Positions 40,841 to 51,083 are shown, counted from the first letter of the stretch. The stretch is 64,000 nt of DNA from an uncultured Lachnospiraceae bacterium (GCA_910584685.1 CAJUAO010000003.1:62001-126000); one strand, 5' to 3'. Program-made: numbers and translations. The notes: generated by a model from the letters alone, not told the origin.

Positions 40841-43300
40841 CTACAGCTCTACAGTAACCTTATCCAGATGCCATATATCCTTTACATATTCCTCTATAGT
40901 TCTGTCTGACGAGAATTTACCTACATTAGCTACATTTAATATAGCCGACTTAGCCCACGCGCTTTCATTTTTATATGCGTCGTTAATCTTTGTCTGGGCC
41001 TCCGCATATGACTGGAAATCCTTAAGGATAAAATACTGGTCGGCCTTGCCGTACTTTGTGGTAAGAAGCGAATCATACAACTCCCTAAATCTTTCAGGGT
41101 CCTCAGGAGAATATGTTCCGTTTATAAGCTGCATCATTACCTGTCTTATGTCTCCGTCTGCGTTGAAGATATCCATAGGATTGTAGCCGCCGTTCTGCTC
41201 ATAATTTATAACCTCATCTGAGCTTAAGCCAAATATAAATGCATTTTCAATACCCATTTCCTCTACCATCTCAACGTTTGCGCCATCCATTGTACCTATG
41301 GTAAGGGCTCCGTTCAGCATAAACTTCATATTTCCCGTGCCTGAAGCTTCCTTGCTGGCTGTAGATATCTGCTCGCTTACGTCTGCCGCTGCAAAAATAA
41401 TCTCTGCGTTTGACACACGGTAGTTCTCTATAAATACTACCTTTATTTTTCCGTTTATTGACTTGTCATTGTTTACAACGTCTGCCACACTGTTTATAAG
41501 CTTGATGGTAAGCTTTGCGCGTCTGTAGCCTGCCGCTGCCTTTGCGCCGAAGATAAAGGTTCTTGGCTGGAAGTCCATATTAGGATTTGACTTTATCTGG
41601 TTGTAAAGATACATAACATGTAAAATGTTAAGAAGCTGCCTCTTGTACTCATGAAGTCTCTTGACCTGTACATCAAAAATAGAGCGAGGGTCTACATCTA
41701 TACCGTTATGCTCCTTTATATACTTAGCAAGCCTTACCTTGTTCTGATACTTAATGTTCATAAACTCCTGCTGGCTCTTAACGTCGTCGGCATAAACCTC
41801 AAGCTTCTTTATAACGGAAAGGTCTGTTGCCCATTCCGGTCCAATCTTATTTGTTACCCAGTCTGCAAGAAGCGGATTGCCATGCTTTAAAAATCTTCTC
41901 TGTGTAATACCGTTTGTCTTGTTGTTAAACTTCTCAGGCATCATCTCGTAGAAGTCCTTAAGCTCCTGCTTTTTAAGGATTTCCGTGTGAAGGGCAGCAA
42001 CTCCGTTTACCGAAAAGCCTGCCGCTATGGCAAGATGCGCCATCTTTACCTGTCCGTCATAAATAATAGACATCTTAGCTATCTTTTCATTATTTCCGGG
42101 ATACTTTGCCTTTATTTCATTTACAAATCTTCTGTTAATTTCCTCTATAATCTGGTAGCACCGCGGAAGAAGCTTACTGAAAAGCTCAATAGGCCACTTT
42201 TCAAGAGCCTCTGCCATAATGGTATGGTTTGTATATGCGCATGACTTTGTAGTAATTTTCCATGCATCGTCCCAGCCTAACTCATAGTCGTCTATAAGAA
42301 TACGCATAAGCTCTGCCACACATATAGTAGGATGTGTGTCATTTAGCTGGAATACTACCTTTTCGTAAAGCTTATTTATATCATCATGAGTGTCCATATA
42401 CTTCTTTACTGCCGTCTGCACGCTTGCTGATACAAAGAAATACTGCTGCTTAAGCCTAAGCTCCTTGCCTGCATAATGGTCGTCGCACGGATAGAGAACC
42501 TCAACAATATTTTTTGCAAGGGTTTCCTCCTCCGTAGCCTTTATATAATCGCCCTTGTTAAAGGAATCAAGGACAAATCTCTGTACCGGCTCTGCATCCC
42601 AGATACGGAGTGTGTTTACTACGTTATTTCCATAGCCTACTATAGGAAGGTCATATGGTACTGCACGGACTGAGCGATAGCCGTCCTGAACAACATATTC
42701 CTTTCCCGCCGCATCCTTTTCCCAGCGTGTGTAGCCTCCAAACTTAACCTCACATGCATATTCATCACGTCTTACCTCAAATGGATTTCCGTCCTTTAAC
42801 CACTCGTCCGGTACCTCTACCTGATAGCCGTCAACAATTTTTTGCTTAAACATACCGTATTTATAGCGTATACCGCAGCCATATGCCGGATACCCAAGAG
42901 TTGCCAAAGAATCAAGGAAGCATGCCGCAAGTCTTCCCAGACCTCCGTTTCCAAGGGCTGCGTCAGGCTCCTGGTCCTCGATAACATTTAAGTCAAGTCC
43001 TAATTCCTCAATAGCCTCCTTTATCTCGTCTCTTGCGGAAAGATTAATAATTATGTTTCCTAATGCTCTTCCCGTAAGAAACTCCATTGACAGGTAATAA
43101 ACCGTCTTTACATCTCTTGCCTCATACTCCTTATGGGTAGCAATCCACTGGTCAATAATATAATCCTTAAGACCATACGCCACGCCTGTATAAATATCAA
43201 GCTGCGACGCCTCCTCAATAGTCTTTCTTGACACTACCTTTACATAATCCTTTACCTGTTTCTTAAAATCTTCCTTTGAAAATGTGAATTTTTCTGCCAT
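40841..43300 (-). CDS. glgP: Glycogen/starch alpha-glucan phosphorylase
   Basis: 819 residues. Releases glucose-1-phosphate from glycogen or maltodextrin using phosphate and pyridoxal phosphate. DAALGNGGLGRLAACFLDSL, HGNPLLADWV, the region RLHEYKRQLLNILHVMYLYN and the PLP-lysine motif EASGTGNMKFMLNGALTIGT with DGANVEMVEE are all present. Length is normal. GGAGG precedes ATG. It stands alone, between ileS and the ABC transporter, with no other glycogen gene in the window. Confidence 0.96.
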   Translation of the reverse strand: MAEKFTFSKEDFKKQVKDYVKVVSRKTIEEASQLDIYTGVAYGLKDYIIDQWIATHKEYEARDVKTVYYLSMEFLTGRALGNIIINLSARDEIKEAIEELGLDLNVIEDQEPDAALGNGGLGRLAACFLDSLATLGYPAYGCGIRYKYGMFKQKIVDGYQVEVPDEWLKDGNPFEVRRDEYACEVKFGGYTRWEKDAAGKEYVVQDGYRSVRAVPYDLPIVGYGNNVVNTLRIWDAEPVQRFVLDSFNKGDYIKATEEETLAKNIVEVLYPCDDHYAGKELRLKQQYFFVSASVQTAVKKYMDTHDDINKLYEKVVFQLNDTHPTICVAELMRILIDDYELGWDDAWKITTKSCAYTNHTIMAEALEKWPIELFSKLLPRCYQIIEEINRRFVNEIKAKYPGNNEKIAKMSIIYDGQVKMAHLAIAAGFSVNGVAALHTEILKKQELKDFYEMMPEKFNNKTNGITQRRFLKHGNPLLADWVTNKIGPEWATDLSVIKKLEVYADDVKSQQEFMNIKYQNKVRLAKYIKEHNGIDVDPRSIFDVQVKRLHEYKRQLLNILHVMYLYNQIKSNPNMDFQPRTFIFGAKAAAGYRRAKLTIKLINSVADVVNNDKSINGKIKVVFIENYRVSNAEIIFAAADVSEQISTASKEASGTGNMKFMLNGALTIGTMDGANVEMVEEMGIENAFIFGLSSDEVINYEQNGGYNPMDIFNADGDIRQVMMQLINGTYSPEDPERFRELYDSLLTTKYGKADQYFILKDFQSYAEAQTKINDAYKNESAWAKSAILNVANVGKFSSDRTIEEYVKDIWHLDKVTVEL

Positions 43301-43375
43301 TTATTTCCTCCTTAATAATACGCAGTCTGCCTGCAGGTTTTGCCTTATCCTGTACGGTTTTAAATAAGCCTCTGC

Positions 43376-46300
43376 CTACAGCTGCTTATCCGTCACCCTT
43401 TGTACTGCTAATGTAACATCTTCCCCATTAACATTCCAATCTTTACTATACCCGTCTATTGTATCAAAAATTATTTCATTTGCCAACACCTCGCGGGTAA
43501 ATTCTGCCCGGTTGTTACGCAAAACATCAGAAATTCTATTATTTCCCGAAACATAAACAAATATTTTATCCATAACCTCAAAGCCTGCTTCCTTGCGCAT
43601 TGTCTGGATTTTGCTTATAACCTCTCTAACAAAGCCTTCTTCTATAAGCTCGTCAGAAAGATTTGTATCAAGAACTACCGTGAGATTATTTCCGGTTTCC
43701 GATACATAGCCCTCTACCTGAGCCGCCTCTATAAGCAAATCCTCCTTTGTAAGAGTTATTTCCTCTCCTCCGTCTGTAAGAGAAAGCGCGCCCTTCTCAT
43801 TCAGCTCATCCATTGCGCTGTTTCCGTCAAGAGCTGCAAGATAGCTCTTTATTGCCCCTAGGTGCTTTCCGTACTTAGGTCCTACTGTCTTAAGCTGAGG
43901 CTTAAAGCTGTATGATGTAAATTCTCTCACATCCTCAGTAAACTTAACATTCTTAACATTAAGCTCATCCTCTATGATTTCCTTATAAAAATCTGTCATA
44001 TCGTAAGCAGCCTTTACATACATCTGACCAACAGGCTGACGGTTCTTTATATTTGACGCATTTCTGCAGGCGCGTCCCATAACTACTATAGAAAGCACCT
44101 TTTCCATTTCCGTCTCAAGCTCCTTGTCTATAAACGCTGTATTAACCTCTGGAAAATCACAGAGATGTATGCTTTCCTGGGCAGTCTTATCCACACTTCT
44201 TACAAGATTCTGGTATATTTCCTCTGTCATAAACGGTATCATAGGAGCCGCTGCCTTTGATATGGTCACAAGGGAGGTGTAAAGCGTCATGTAAGCGTTT
44301 ATCTTATCCTGCTCCATACCCTTTGCCCAAAATCTTTCCCTTGAGCGTCTTACATACCAGTTGCTCATATCGTCAACAAAATCCTGCAATGCCCTTGCCG
44401 CTTCCGGTATGCGGTAATTTTCAAGGTTGCTGTCAACCTCTCCCACTACAGTGTTAAGCTTTGACAAAAGCCATTTATCCATAACGGAAAGCTTATCATA
44501 TTCAAGGGTATATTCCGTTGGATTGAACTTGTCTATCTCAGCATAGAGGACATAGAACGCATAGGTATTCCAAAGAGTACCCATAAATTTACGCTGTCCC
44601 TCCTGAACTGCCTTTCCATGGAAACGGTTTGGAAGCCACGGAGCGGAATTTATATAGAAGTACCAGCGGATAGCGTCTGCACCGTAGGTTTTCAGCGCTT
44701 CAAAAGGGTCTACCGCATTTCCCTTTGTCTTGCTCATCTTTTGTCCGTTCTCATCCTGAATAAGTCCCAGAACTATTACATTTTCATATGGAGCCTTGTT
44801 GAAAAGGAGCGTTGACTCCGCCATAAGGGAATGGAACCAGCCTCTTGTCTGGTCTACCGCCTCCGATATAAACTGAGCAGGGAACTGGCTTTCAAACAGC
44901 TCCTTGTTTTCAAATGGATAATGATGCTGCGCAAAAGGCATGGCTCCTGAATCAAACCAGCAGTCAATAACCTCCGGCACCCTTTTCATAGTTTTTCCGC
45001 AGTCAGGACACGTAAACGTTACCTCATCTATATATGGCCTGTGAAGCTCTACCTTTGCCGCCTCCGGATTACCTGCTCTCTTTGCAAGCTCCTCTCTGCC
45101 GCCTATACATTCCTGATGTCCGCAGCTCTCGCATTCCCATATATTAAGGGGCGTTCCCCAATACCTGTTACGTGATATTGCCCAATCCTGTATATTTTCA
45201 AGCCAGTTTCCAAATCTTCCCTTGCCGATTGATTCCGGAATCCAGTTTACCGTGTTATTATTTCTTATTAAATCATCTTTTACTGCCGTTTCTCTTATAT
45301 ACCATGATTCTCTTGCATAATATATAAGGGGCGTGTCGCATCTCCAGCAGTGAGGATACTCATGCTCAAATTTTGGCGCATCAAAAAGCTGATTCCTTGC
45401 AGCAAGATTTTTTATAACCTCAGGGTCAGCCTTCTTTACAAATAAGCCTGCAAACGGCGTCTCCTCTGTCATCTCTCCCTTTCCGTTTACAAACTGTACA
45501 AACGGAAGGTCATAATTTCTTCCTACTTTTGCATCGTCCTCACCGAAGGCCGGAGCAATATGAACTATACCTGTACCGTCTGTCATGGTTACGTATGTGT
45601 CGCAGGTTATAAAGAAGCTCTTTTTATTCTGCTTATCGGCTGCCTCCTTAGCGCACTCAAAGAGAGGCTCGTACTCTTTATATTCAAGTTCTTTTCCCTT
45701 GTATGTTTCAAGTACCTCATATGCAAAAGCTTCTGACTGCTCCTGCGCTCCGTTTGATGTACTGTTCTCCTTAGCTTCCTTTTTATTCTTATCATTATCA
45801 GATACGGCAGGCTTTCCAAGCACCTTTTCAAGAAGGTCCTGAGCCATATAGTAGATAAAGCCGTCTGCCGCCTTTACCTTTACATACGTGTCGTCAGGAT
45901 TTACACAAAGGGCAACATTGCTTGGAAGTGTCCACGGCGTGGTGGTCCATGCAAGGAAATATGCGTCCTCGCCTACCGCCTTAAACCTTACTATGGCAGA
46001 GCGTTCCTTTACTGTCTTATAGCCCTGGGCCACCTCCTGCGCAGAAAGAGGAGTTCCGCATCTCGGACAGTATGGCACTATCTTAAAGCCCTTGTAAAGC
46101 AAGCCCTTGTCCCATATCTGACGAAGAGCCCACCATTCTGATTCTATAAAGTTGTCATCGTATGTTACGTACGGGTTATCCATATCCGCCCAAAATCCGA
46201 CGGTGCCTGAAAAGTCCTCCCACATACCCTTATATTTCCATACGCTTTCCTTGCACTTTGTGATAAAAGGCTCAAGGCCGTATTCTTCGATTTGGTCCTT

Positions 46301-46612
46301 TCCGTCAAGTCCAAGAAGCTTTTCTACTTCTATCTCTACAGGGAGACCATGGGTGTCCCAGCCTGCCTTTCTTGGCACCATATAGCCCTTCATGGTGCGG
46401 TATCTTGGAATCATGTCCTTTATGACACGTGTAAGTACGTGTCCTATATGGGGTTTTCCGTTGGCTGTAGGAGGTCCGTCATAGAAGGTGTAGGTTTTGC
46501 CTTCCTTACGGTTTTCCATGCTTTTTCTGAAGATATCGTTGTCCTTCCAGAATTTTTCAGTGTTTTTTTCTCTGTCTACAAAGTTTAAGTCTGTAGATAC
46601 CTTTTGGTACAT
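43376..46612 (-). CDS. ileS: Isoleucyl-tRNA synthetase (long, eukaryal-like type)
   Basis: 1078 residues. HIGH region PTANGKPHIGHVLTRVIKDM, GWDTHGLPVEIEVEKLLG, a zinc-type CPRCGTPLSAQ, CESCGHQECIGG and CPDCGKTMKRV, and KMSKTKGNAVDPFE. The pattern after GWDTHGLPVE and the length point to the IleS2 type shared with archaea and eukaryotes, a type known for low sensitivity to mupirocin. A Lys/Glu/Asn/Ser-rich insert (about residues 275-295) interrupts the editing domain region. Expression should depend on uncharged tRNA-Ile through the T-box leader. Confidence 0.95.
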   Translation of the reverse strand: MYQKVSTDLNFVDREKNTEKFWKDNDIFRKSMENRKEGKTYTFYDGPPTANGKPHIGHVLTRVIKDMIPRYRTMKGYMVPRKAGWDTHGLPVEIEVEKLLGLDGKDQIEEYGLEPFITKCKESVWKYKGMWEDFSGTVGFWADMDNPYVTYDDNFIESEWWALRQIWDKGLLYKGFKIVPYCPRCGTPLSAQEVAQGYKTVKERSAIVRFKAVGEDAYFLAWTTTPWTLPSNVALCVNPDDTYVKVKAADGFIYYMAQDLLEKVLGKPAVSDNDKNKKEAKENSTSNGAQEQSEAFAYEVLETYKGKELEYKEYEPLFECAKEAADKQNKKSFFITCDTYVTMTDGTGIVHIAPAFGEDDAKVGRNYDLPFVQFVNGKGEMTEETPFAGLFVKKADPEVIKNLAARNQLFDAPKFEHEYPHCWRCDTPLIYYARESWYIRETAVKDDLIRNNNTVNWIPESIGKGRFGNWLENIQDWAISRNRYWGTPLNIWECESCGHQECIGGREELAKRAGNPEAAKVELHRPYIDEVTFTCPDCGKTMKRVPEVIDCWFDSGAMPFAQHHYPFENKELFESQFPAQFISEAVDQTRGWFHSLMAESTLLFNKAPYENVIVLGLIQDENGQKMSKTKGNAVDPFEALKTYGADAIRWYFYINSAPWLPNRFHGKAVQEGQRKFMGTLWNTYAFYVLYAEIDKFNPTEYTLEYDKLSVMDKWLLSKLNTVVGEVDSNLENYRIPEAARALQDFVDDMSNWYVRRSRERFWAKGMEQDKINAYMTLYTSLVTISKAAAPMIPFMTEEIYQNLVRSVDKTAQESIHLCDFPEVNTAFIDKELETEMEKVLSIVVMGRACRNASNIKNRQPVGQMYVKAAYDMTDFYKEIIEDELNVKNVKFTEDVREFTSYSFKPQLKTVGPKYGKHLGAIKSYLAALDGNSAMDELNEKGALSLTDGGEEITLTKEDLLIEAAQVEGYVSETGNNLTVVLDTNLSDELIEEGFVREVISKIQTMRKEAGFEVMDKIFVYVSGNNRISDVLRNNRAEFTREVLANEIIFDTIDGYSKDWNVNGEDVTLAVQRVTDKQL

Positions 46613-47099
46613 AGCTTTTACTTCCTTTCCTTAAATAATTTTTAATAGCGCCTGATGACAGCAAACAGCAATATTGTAACCGGCTGCCCCTGCTGCTGTT
46701 ATTGGTTATTTCAAACTTGGGGGTTAATTTAAGAATTTCCTATAGATTAAAAAAGCTCTTGTCCTGTAATAGGACAAGAGCATAAATCACCTGTTAACCA
46801 CCTGTTACATGGTACGCATATGAAAAATATTTAATATTTTTACACATTTAATACCTGTTCCCTATAACGCAGGAAATGCGGCGGCTCCTACATGTATAAA
46901 GTCTCGTCTGTGTTGAGACTTAGCAAAATATTATACCTCGGAGTGCAACTCGGAAGTGATATTCATCTGTAAACTACTTATACCTGTTTCCACCGTTTCA
47001 GGCTCTCTGTGATGTTCGCTTACGGACTACTGTCTTCGTCTTCGTCTTTGTTTTTTAATGTTTGAGTAAGATTATACTGATTTTGGGTAAATATGTCAA
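46613..47099 (-). promoter_or_regulatory. Promoter and T-box riboswitch of ileS
   Basis: Consensus promoter TTGACA (47099-47094), 17-bp spacer, TATAAT (47076-47071) on the minus strand. The leader has the stem I signature AGAGAGCC and GGTGGAAACAGG, a specifier loop GAATATCAC with AUC (Ile) at 46960-46958, a T-box-like AGGTGGTTAAC whose UGGU (46800-46797) would pair with the ACCA end of tRNA-Ile, and a terminator GCTCTTGTCC/GGACAAGAGC (46781-46755) with a T run. The T-box sequence departs from the standard form, but every element is in place. Confidence 0.88.
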
Positions 47100-47135
47100 T
47101 GGGGATTTTATCATAAAATCCCATATGTTATGTTT

Positions 47136-47918
47136 TTACATTTTTCTGGTCTGCTCAAGCTCTGATACCGCTGCTTCTATATCCTTAAGGGTACTCTTAA
47201 TGGAAGAATTAATCTCTCCTGATGTTCCCGCAAGCTTTCCTACCTCCTGGGCTACCACTGCAAAGCCCTTGCCTGCCTCTCCTGCTCTGGCTGCCTCTAT
47301 GGATGCATTAAGGGCAAGTATACGCTGCTTCGACTCTATCTTATCAAGCTCTCTTGATTTATTGTTTATCTCGGAAACAAGATTTACCGTCTTGTCAAGA
47401 TTTTTGTTGAGAGCCTCCTGCACCTTTCCGTCCACATACTCCTTATGAGACATGTTTGCCATAAGATTTACCATCTCTCCGAGAAGGCTGGCTGACGCCC
47501 TTATTGACTCTTCATCCCTTATTGGTATTTTTCTTAGAGCATCTATGTAGTCCTCTGCATTTACTCCTATTTCTCCTGCTATTTTTCTGAATTTATCCTC
47601 GTCAGGCTCTGCCGGAAGAATCTGTCCGCCTATGATTTTGCCTGCCTTCTTTCCTGCAACCACAATATCAATGCTGAAATCCATCAGACCCGCATGACAG
47701 TAGTATACACCCGTACACTCTGTATCACATTTTATACATCTTCTGCAGCCCTCCTGACTGCCTCTTGTATATTTCATACAAAAGTCAGTAAAGCCTATCT
47801 CTCCTGATATGTACTTTCCCTCGTCATCCATGGCAATGGTCGCCATGCCTGTGGCCTCTGACCATACTCTTAACAGTTCATCAAGCTTTTGCAAATCCAA
47901 ATATTCTGCTATATTCAT
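47136..47918 (-). CDS. Soluble PocR-domain chemotaxis-type receptor, downstream copy
   Basis: 260 residues, no membrane segment. Residues 1-160 form a PocR-type sensory domain (WSEATGMATIAMDDEGKYIS, cysteines in CMKYTRG, GCRRCIKCDTECTGVYYCHA and GLMDFSIDIVVAGKKAGKII). The C-terminal 80 residues carry only the tip of an MCP signalling hairpin: RILALNASIEAARAGEAGKG and FAVVAQEVGKLAGTSGEI. The normal arms of the hairpin and all methylation helices are missing. It should bind CheA/CheW in the cytoplasm. About 48 bp separate it from its close paralogue upstream. Confidence 0.85.
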   Translation of the reverse strand: MNIAEYLDLQKLDELLRVWSEATGMATIAMDDEGKYISGEIGFTDFCMKYTRGSQEGCRRCIKCDTECTGVYYCHAGLMDFSIDIVVAGKKAGKIIGGQILPAEPDEDKFRKIAGEIGVNAEDYIDALRKIPIRDEESIRASASLLGEMVNLMANMSHKEYVDGKVQEALNKNLDKTVNLVSEINNKSRELDKIESKQRILALNASIEAARAGEAGKGFAVVAQEVGKLAGTSGEINSSIKSTLKDIEAAVSELEQTRKM

Positions 47919-47965
47919 ACCTTTACTTCCTTTCGTGTATATATCTTATGATGTCCAAGCTTTAT

Positions 47966-48748
47966 TTACATTTTTCTGGTTTCTTCAAGCTCTGCTACTG
48001 CCGATTCAATCTCATTAAGCGTTTCCTTAATAGAAGCGTTTATCTCTCCTGATGTGCCTGCAAGCTTTCCTACCTCCTGGGCTACCACTGCAAAGCCTTT
48101 TCCTAATTCTCCTGCCCTTGCCGCTTCTATGCTGGCATTTAAGGCAAGTATACGCTGCTTTGACTCTATCTTATTAAGCTCCTTTGATTTATTATGTATC
48201 TCTGTTACAAGTCTTATGGTTTCATCAAGGTTTTTGTTTAATGCCTGCTGTACATGAGCATCAATGTACTCCTTATATGACATATTTGCTATAAGATTAA
48301 CCATATCCTCAAGGAGCTTTGCTGACGCCCTTATTGCCTCCTCCGTTCTCACAGGAACCTTTCTAAGAGCCTGCATAAACTGCTCAGGGTCCGTATCAAG
48401 CTCTGACGCCATTTTTCTGAATTTCTCCTCGTCAGGCTCATTTGGAAGCACCTGACCTCCTACTATTTTTCCCACTACCTTTCCTGCGACAACAATATCA
48501 GAGCTAAAATCCATCAGACCTGCATGGCAGAAATAAACGCCCTTGCCCTCTCTGTCACACTTTGCGCATCTCTTAGAGCCCTCGGCAGTACCCTTAGTAT
48601 ATTTATTACAAAATTCCGTAACTCCTATGTCGTCGCATAAAACGTTTCCATCTGCATCCATAGCCACAGTTGCCATGCCTGTTGCCTTAGACCATGATTT
48701 GAGAAGTTCTCTCAGCTTTTGTAAATCTACATAATCGCCAATATTCAT
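47966..48748 (-). CDS. Soluble PocR-domain chemotaxis-type receptor, upstream copy
   Basis: 260 residues from ATG 48748, chosen because the sequence from there (MNIGDYVDLQKL) aligns with the start of the neighbouring copy; an ATG 11 codons upstream is possible. Same layout: PocR domain with SKATGMATVAMDADGNVLCD, FCNKYTKG, KRCAKCDREGKGVYFCHAGL and DFSSDIVVAGKVVGKIVGGQ, then the short MCP tip RILALNASIEAARAGELGKG. The two copies agree in well over half of positions by eye, so they arose by tandem duplication. A promoter is expected in 48782-48898; an AGTATTTTA/TAAAATACT inverted repeat (48833-48855) lies there. Confidence 0.85.
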   Translation of the reverse strand: MNIGDYVDLQKLRELLKSWSKATGMATVAMDADGNVLCDDIGVTEFCNKYTKGTAEGSKRCAKCDREGKGVYFCHAGLMDFSSDIVVAGKVVGKIVGGQVLPNEPDEEKFRKMASELDTDPEQFMQALRKVPVRTEEAIRASAKLLEDMVNLIANMSYKEYIDAHVQQALNKNLDETIRLVTEIHNKSKELNKIESKQRILALNASIEAARAGELGKGFAVVAQEVGKLAGTSGEINASIKETLNEIESAVAELEETRKM

Positions 48749-48898
48749 GCTATCCTTCATCCTTTCCATTGTTTCTATCATTTTACGAACATCTGTGATT
48801 TTTTAAGTATATCATAATATAAGGCATTTTACCAGTATTTTATAGTCTAAAATACTTTATTTTTGAAAAGCCTCTCAGAGTCCTTTATAGACTGCACA

Positions 48899-50368
48899 TT
48901 ATTCCCCTGACTTACCCCGTTCGTCAAGAAGCCTCTTTTTCATATCATACAGCCTGTCTGATAAGTCCACATATACCTTGTGAGGGTTTACAAGTCTTCT
49001 TGTTTCATCCCACAGTGTATCAAGCTCTCCCTTGCAGTATTCCTTTATGTCATTTACGTCGGGAGACTCATATACGCATATTCCCTTTTCAAATATAGGA
49101 ACAAGCAATTCCCTCACCGTATATGTGCCTGCCGTAAGGGTTGTTTTCTTCCACGTCTCTATAGGGTCAAAAATCAAAAGATTCTTATTTTCATCTATAA
49201 TCTCGTCTGCCAGCGCGATTAAGTCTGCCTTAAGCTTTCCTGTTTCCTTCTCATACAGACGAAAAACTGTTTTGTTTCCGGGATTTGTAATCTTTTCCGT
49301 GTTTTCCGACAGCTTTATTTTTGGAATAAACTCTCCTGTCTCGCTGTCCTGTATAGCGGCTATTTTATATACGCCTCCAAAGGAAGGACAATCGCTTGAT
49401 GTGATAAGATTTGTTCCGACACCCCACGAGGTTATTTTCGCTCCCTGTGTCTTAAGGCTGTCAATAAGATACTCGTCCAAATCGCTTGAGGCAGAAATAA
49501 TTGCATCCTTATAGCCTGCTTCATCAAGCATTTTTCTCGCCTTCTTTGAAAGGTATGCCAAATCTCCGCTGTCCAGCCTTATTCCGTACATAGACGGCTT
49601 TATGCCCTCCGCCTTAAGCTCATCAAACACTCTTATGGCATTGGGAACGCCGCTGCGAAGTGTGTCATATGTATCTACAAGCAAAAGACATGCGTCAGGA
49701 TAAAGATTTGCATATGTCTTAAACGCCGTATATTCGTCCTTAAAGCTCATAACCCAGCTATGGGCATGAGTTCCTTTAAGAGGCACGTCCCATCTTTGTC
49801 CCGTTAACACGCAGGAGGTTCCCACGCATCCGCCTATGACTGCCGCCCTTGCTCCGTATACTCCCGCGTCAGGCCCCTGGGCCCGTCTTAAGCCAAATTC
49901 CATTACGCCGTCGCCCTGGGCCGCATAGACTACTCTCGACGCCTTTGTAGCTATAAGGCTCTGATGATTTACTATATTTAAAAGCGCCGTTTCCACAAGC
50001 TGCGCCTCCATAATAGGAGCTACCACCTTTATTAAAGGCTCCTTTGGAAACACTACCGTTCCCTCAGGTATTGCATAAATATCTCCTGAAAAATGAAAGG
50101 AGCTTAAATATGTGAGAAAGTCCTCCTCAAAAATCTTAAGGCTCCTGAGATAATCTATCTCCTCATATGAAAACTTCAGATTTTTAATATAATCTATAAC
50201 CTGCTCAAGTCCGCAGGCTATGGCGTAACCGCTTCCGCTTGGATTTTTCCTGTAAAACACGTCAAACACTACTATTTCATTGGAATTACTCTTAAAATAT
50301 CCCTGCATCATGGTAAGCTCATATAAATCTGTAAGCAATGTTAAACTTTTTTCCTTCAATTTTTTCAT
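48899..50368 (-). CDS. pncB: Nicotinate phosphoribosyltransferase
   Basis: 489 residues from ATG 50368 (AAAGG close upstream); a TTG ten codons earlier would overlap the preceding gene. Converts nicotinate and PRPP to nicotinate mononucleotide for NAD salvage. LTLLTDLYELTMMQGYFK at the start, FDVFYRKNPSGSGYAIACGL, VMEFGLRRAQGPDAG, the phospho-accepting histidine region GTHAHSWVMSF, and IRLDSGDLAYLSKKAR are characteristic. Length fits the larger Firmicutes form. Confidence 0.94.
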   Translation of the reverse strand: MKKLKEKSLTLLTDLYELTMMQGYFKSNSNEIVVFDVFYRKNPSGSGYAIACGLEQVIDYIKNLKFSYEEIDYLRSLKIFEEDFLTYLSSFHFSGDIYAIPEGTVVFPKEPLIKVVAPIMEAQLVETALLNIVNHQSLIATKASRVVYAAQGDGVMEFGLRRAQGPDAGVYGARAAVIGGCVGTSCVLTGQRWDVPLKGTHAHSWVMSFKDEYTAFKTYANLYPDACLLLVDTYDTLRSGVPNAIRVFDELKAEGIKPSMYGIRLDSGDLAYLSKKARKMLDEAGYKDAIISASSDLDEYLIDSLKTQGAKITSWGVGTNLITSSDCPSFGGVYKIAAIQDSETGEFIPKIKLSENTEKITNPGNKTVFRLYEKETGKLKADLIALADEIIDENKNLLIFDPIETWKKTTLTAGTYTVRELLVPIFEKGICVYESPDVNDIKEYCKGELDTLWDETRRLVNPHKVYVDLSDRLYDMKKRLLDERGKSGE

Positions 50369-50381
50369 ATCCTTTCTATTT

Positions 50382-51083
50382 TTATTTTTTCCAGCCAAAG
50401 GTATCCGTGGCTCTCATGTATATCCAAAGCTTCACTATAAAATATATAACGGCAAAAAGCATAAAGCCTGAAACGAGCCAGTATAAAAGGCCGGCAAAAT
50501 ATATTCCCGCTCTTCCAAAAACCTTAAGCACCTTTCCCACAATCATGCATACGCCGTATAAATCTGCGCTGAATCTTAAGTCTTTTCCTACCTGCATATA
50601 CTTATAATTGTCTATCTTTTTTGTACACATAACTGTAATTGAATACATAATGGAAACTATTGCAGCTACCTGTATGATATACAATATAATAAGCGGCAGC
50701 ACAAGCTTATTTTGATTTACAACAAAGGGCAGCATAAGCTCAAATATACTGCCAAGCATACCCAAAACAGCCATTATCATGGCTCGTTTTCTTGTATTTC
50801 TGCTGTCTATATGGGTTCCCTTAAGAAAATAAAAACCTACAAATATAAGAATATAGCCAACCGGGTCAAACAGCAGGTCAATATTAAATTTTGTTCCTAT
50901 AAACGTAGTGATTATCTGGGTTTTTGCATATATTCCCAAGCCTTCATTACTCCCCATAACAAATCCGTAGCTTATTCCGGTATTTATATTTATAGCCAGC
51001 GCAGCAATAAACAGCCCTGCAAGTATCACATAAATACATGTCCTTACATATCCTGTCCCCTTTACATTATCCTTTGACTTCAT
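50382..51083 (-). CDS. Integral membrane protein of unknown function, second of a pair
   Basis: 233 residues with about six membrane helices (TCIYVILAGLFIAALAININ, DPVGYILIFVGFYFLKG, MAVLGMLGSIFELMLPFVV, LVLPLIILYIIQVAAIVSIM, and two near the C-terminus). It starts one base after the stop of the preceding gene, with the SD GGAGG inside that gene's end, so translation is coupled. Parts of both proteins look related: FDPVGYILIFVGFYFLKG here against PDLLGFVILAVFLKKMAK there. No family recognised; the pair may form a heteromeric membrane complex. Confidence 0.75.
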   Translation of the reverse strand: MKSKDNVKGTGYVRTCIYVILAGLFIAALAININTGISYGFVMGSNEGLGIYAKTQIITTFIGTKFNIDLLFDPVGYILIFVGFYFLKGTHIDSRNTRKRAMIMAVLGMLGSIFELMLPFVVNQNKLVLPLIILYIIQVAAIVSIMYSITVMCTKKIDNYKYMQVGKDLRFSADLYGVCMIVGKVLKVFGRAGIYFAGLLYWLVSGFMLFAVIYFIVKLWIYMRATDTFGWKK

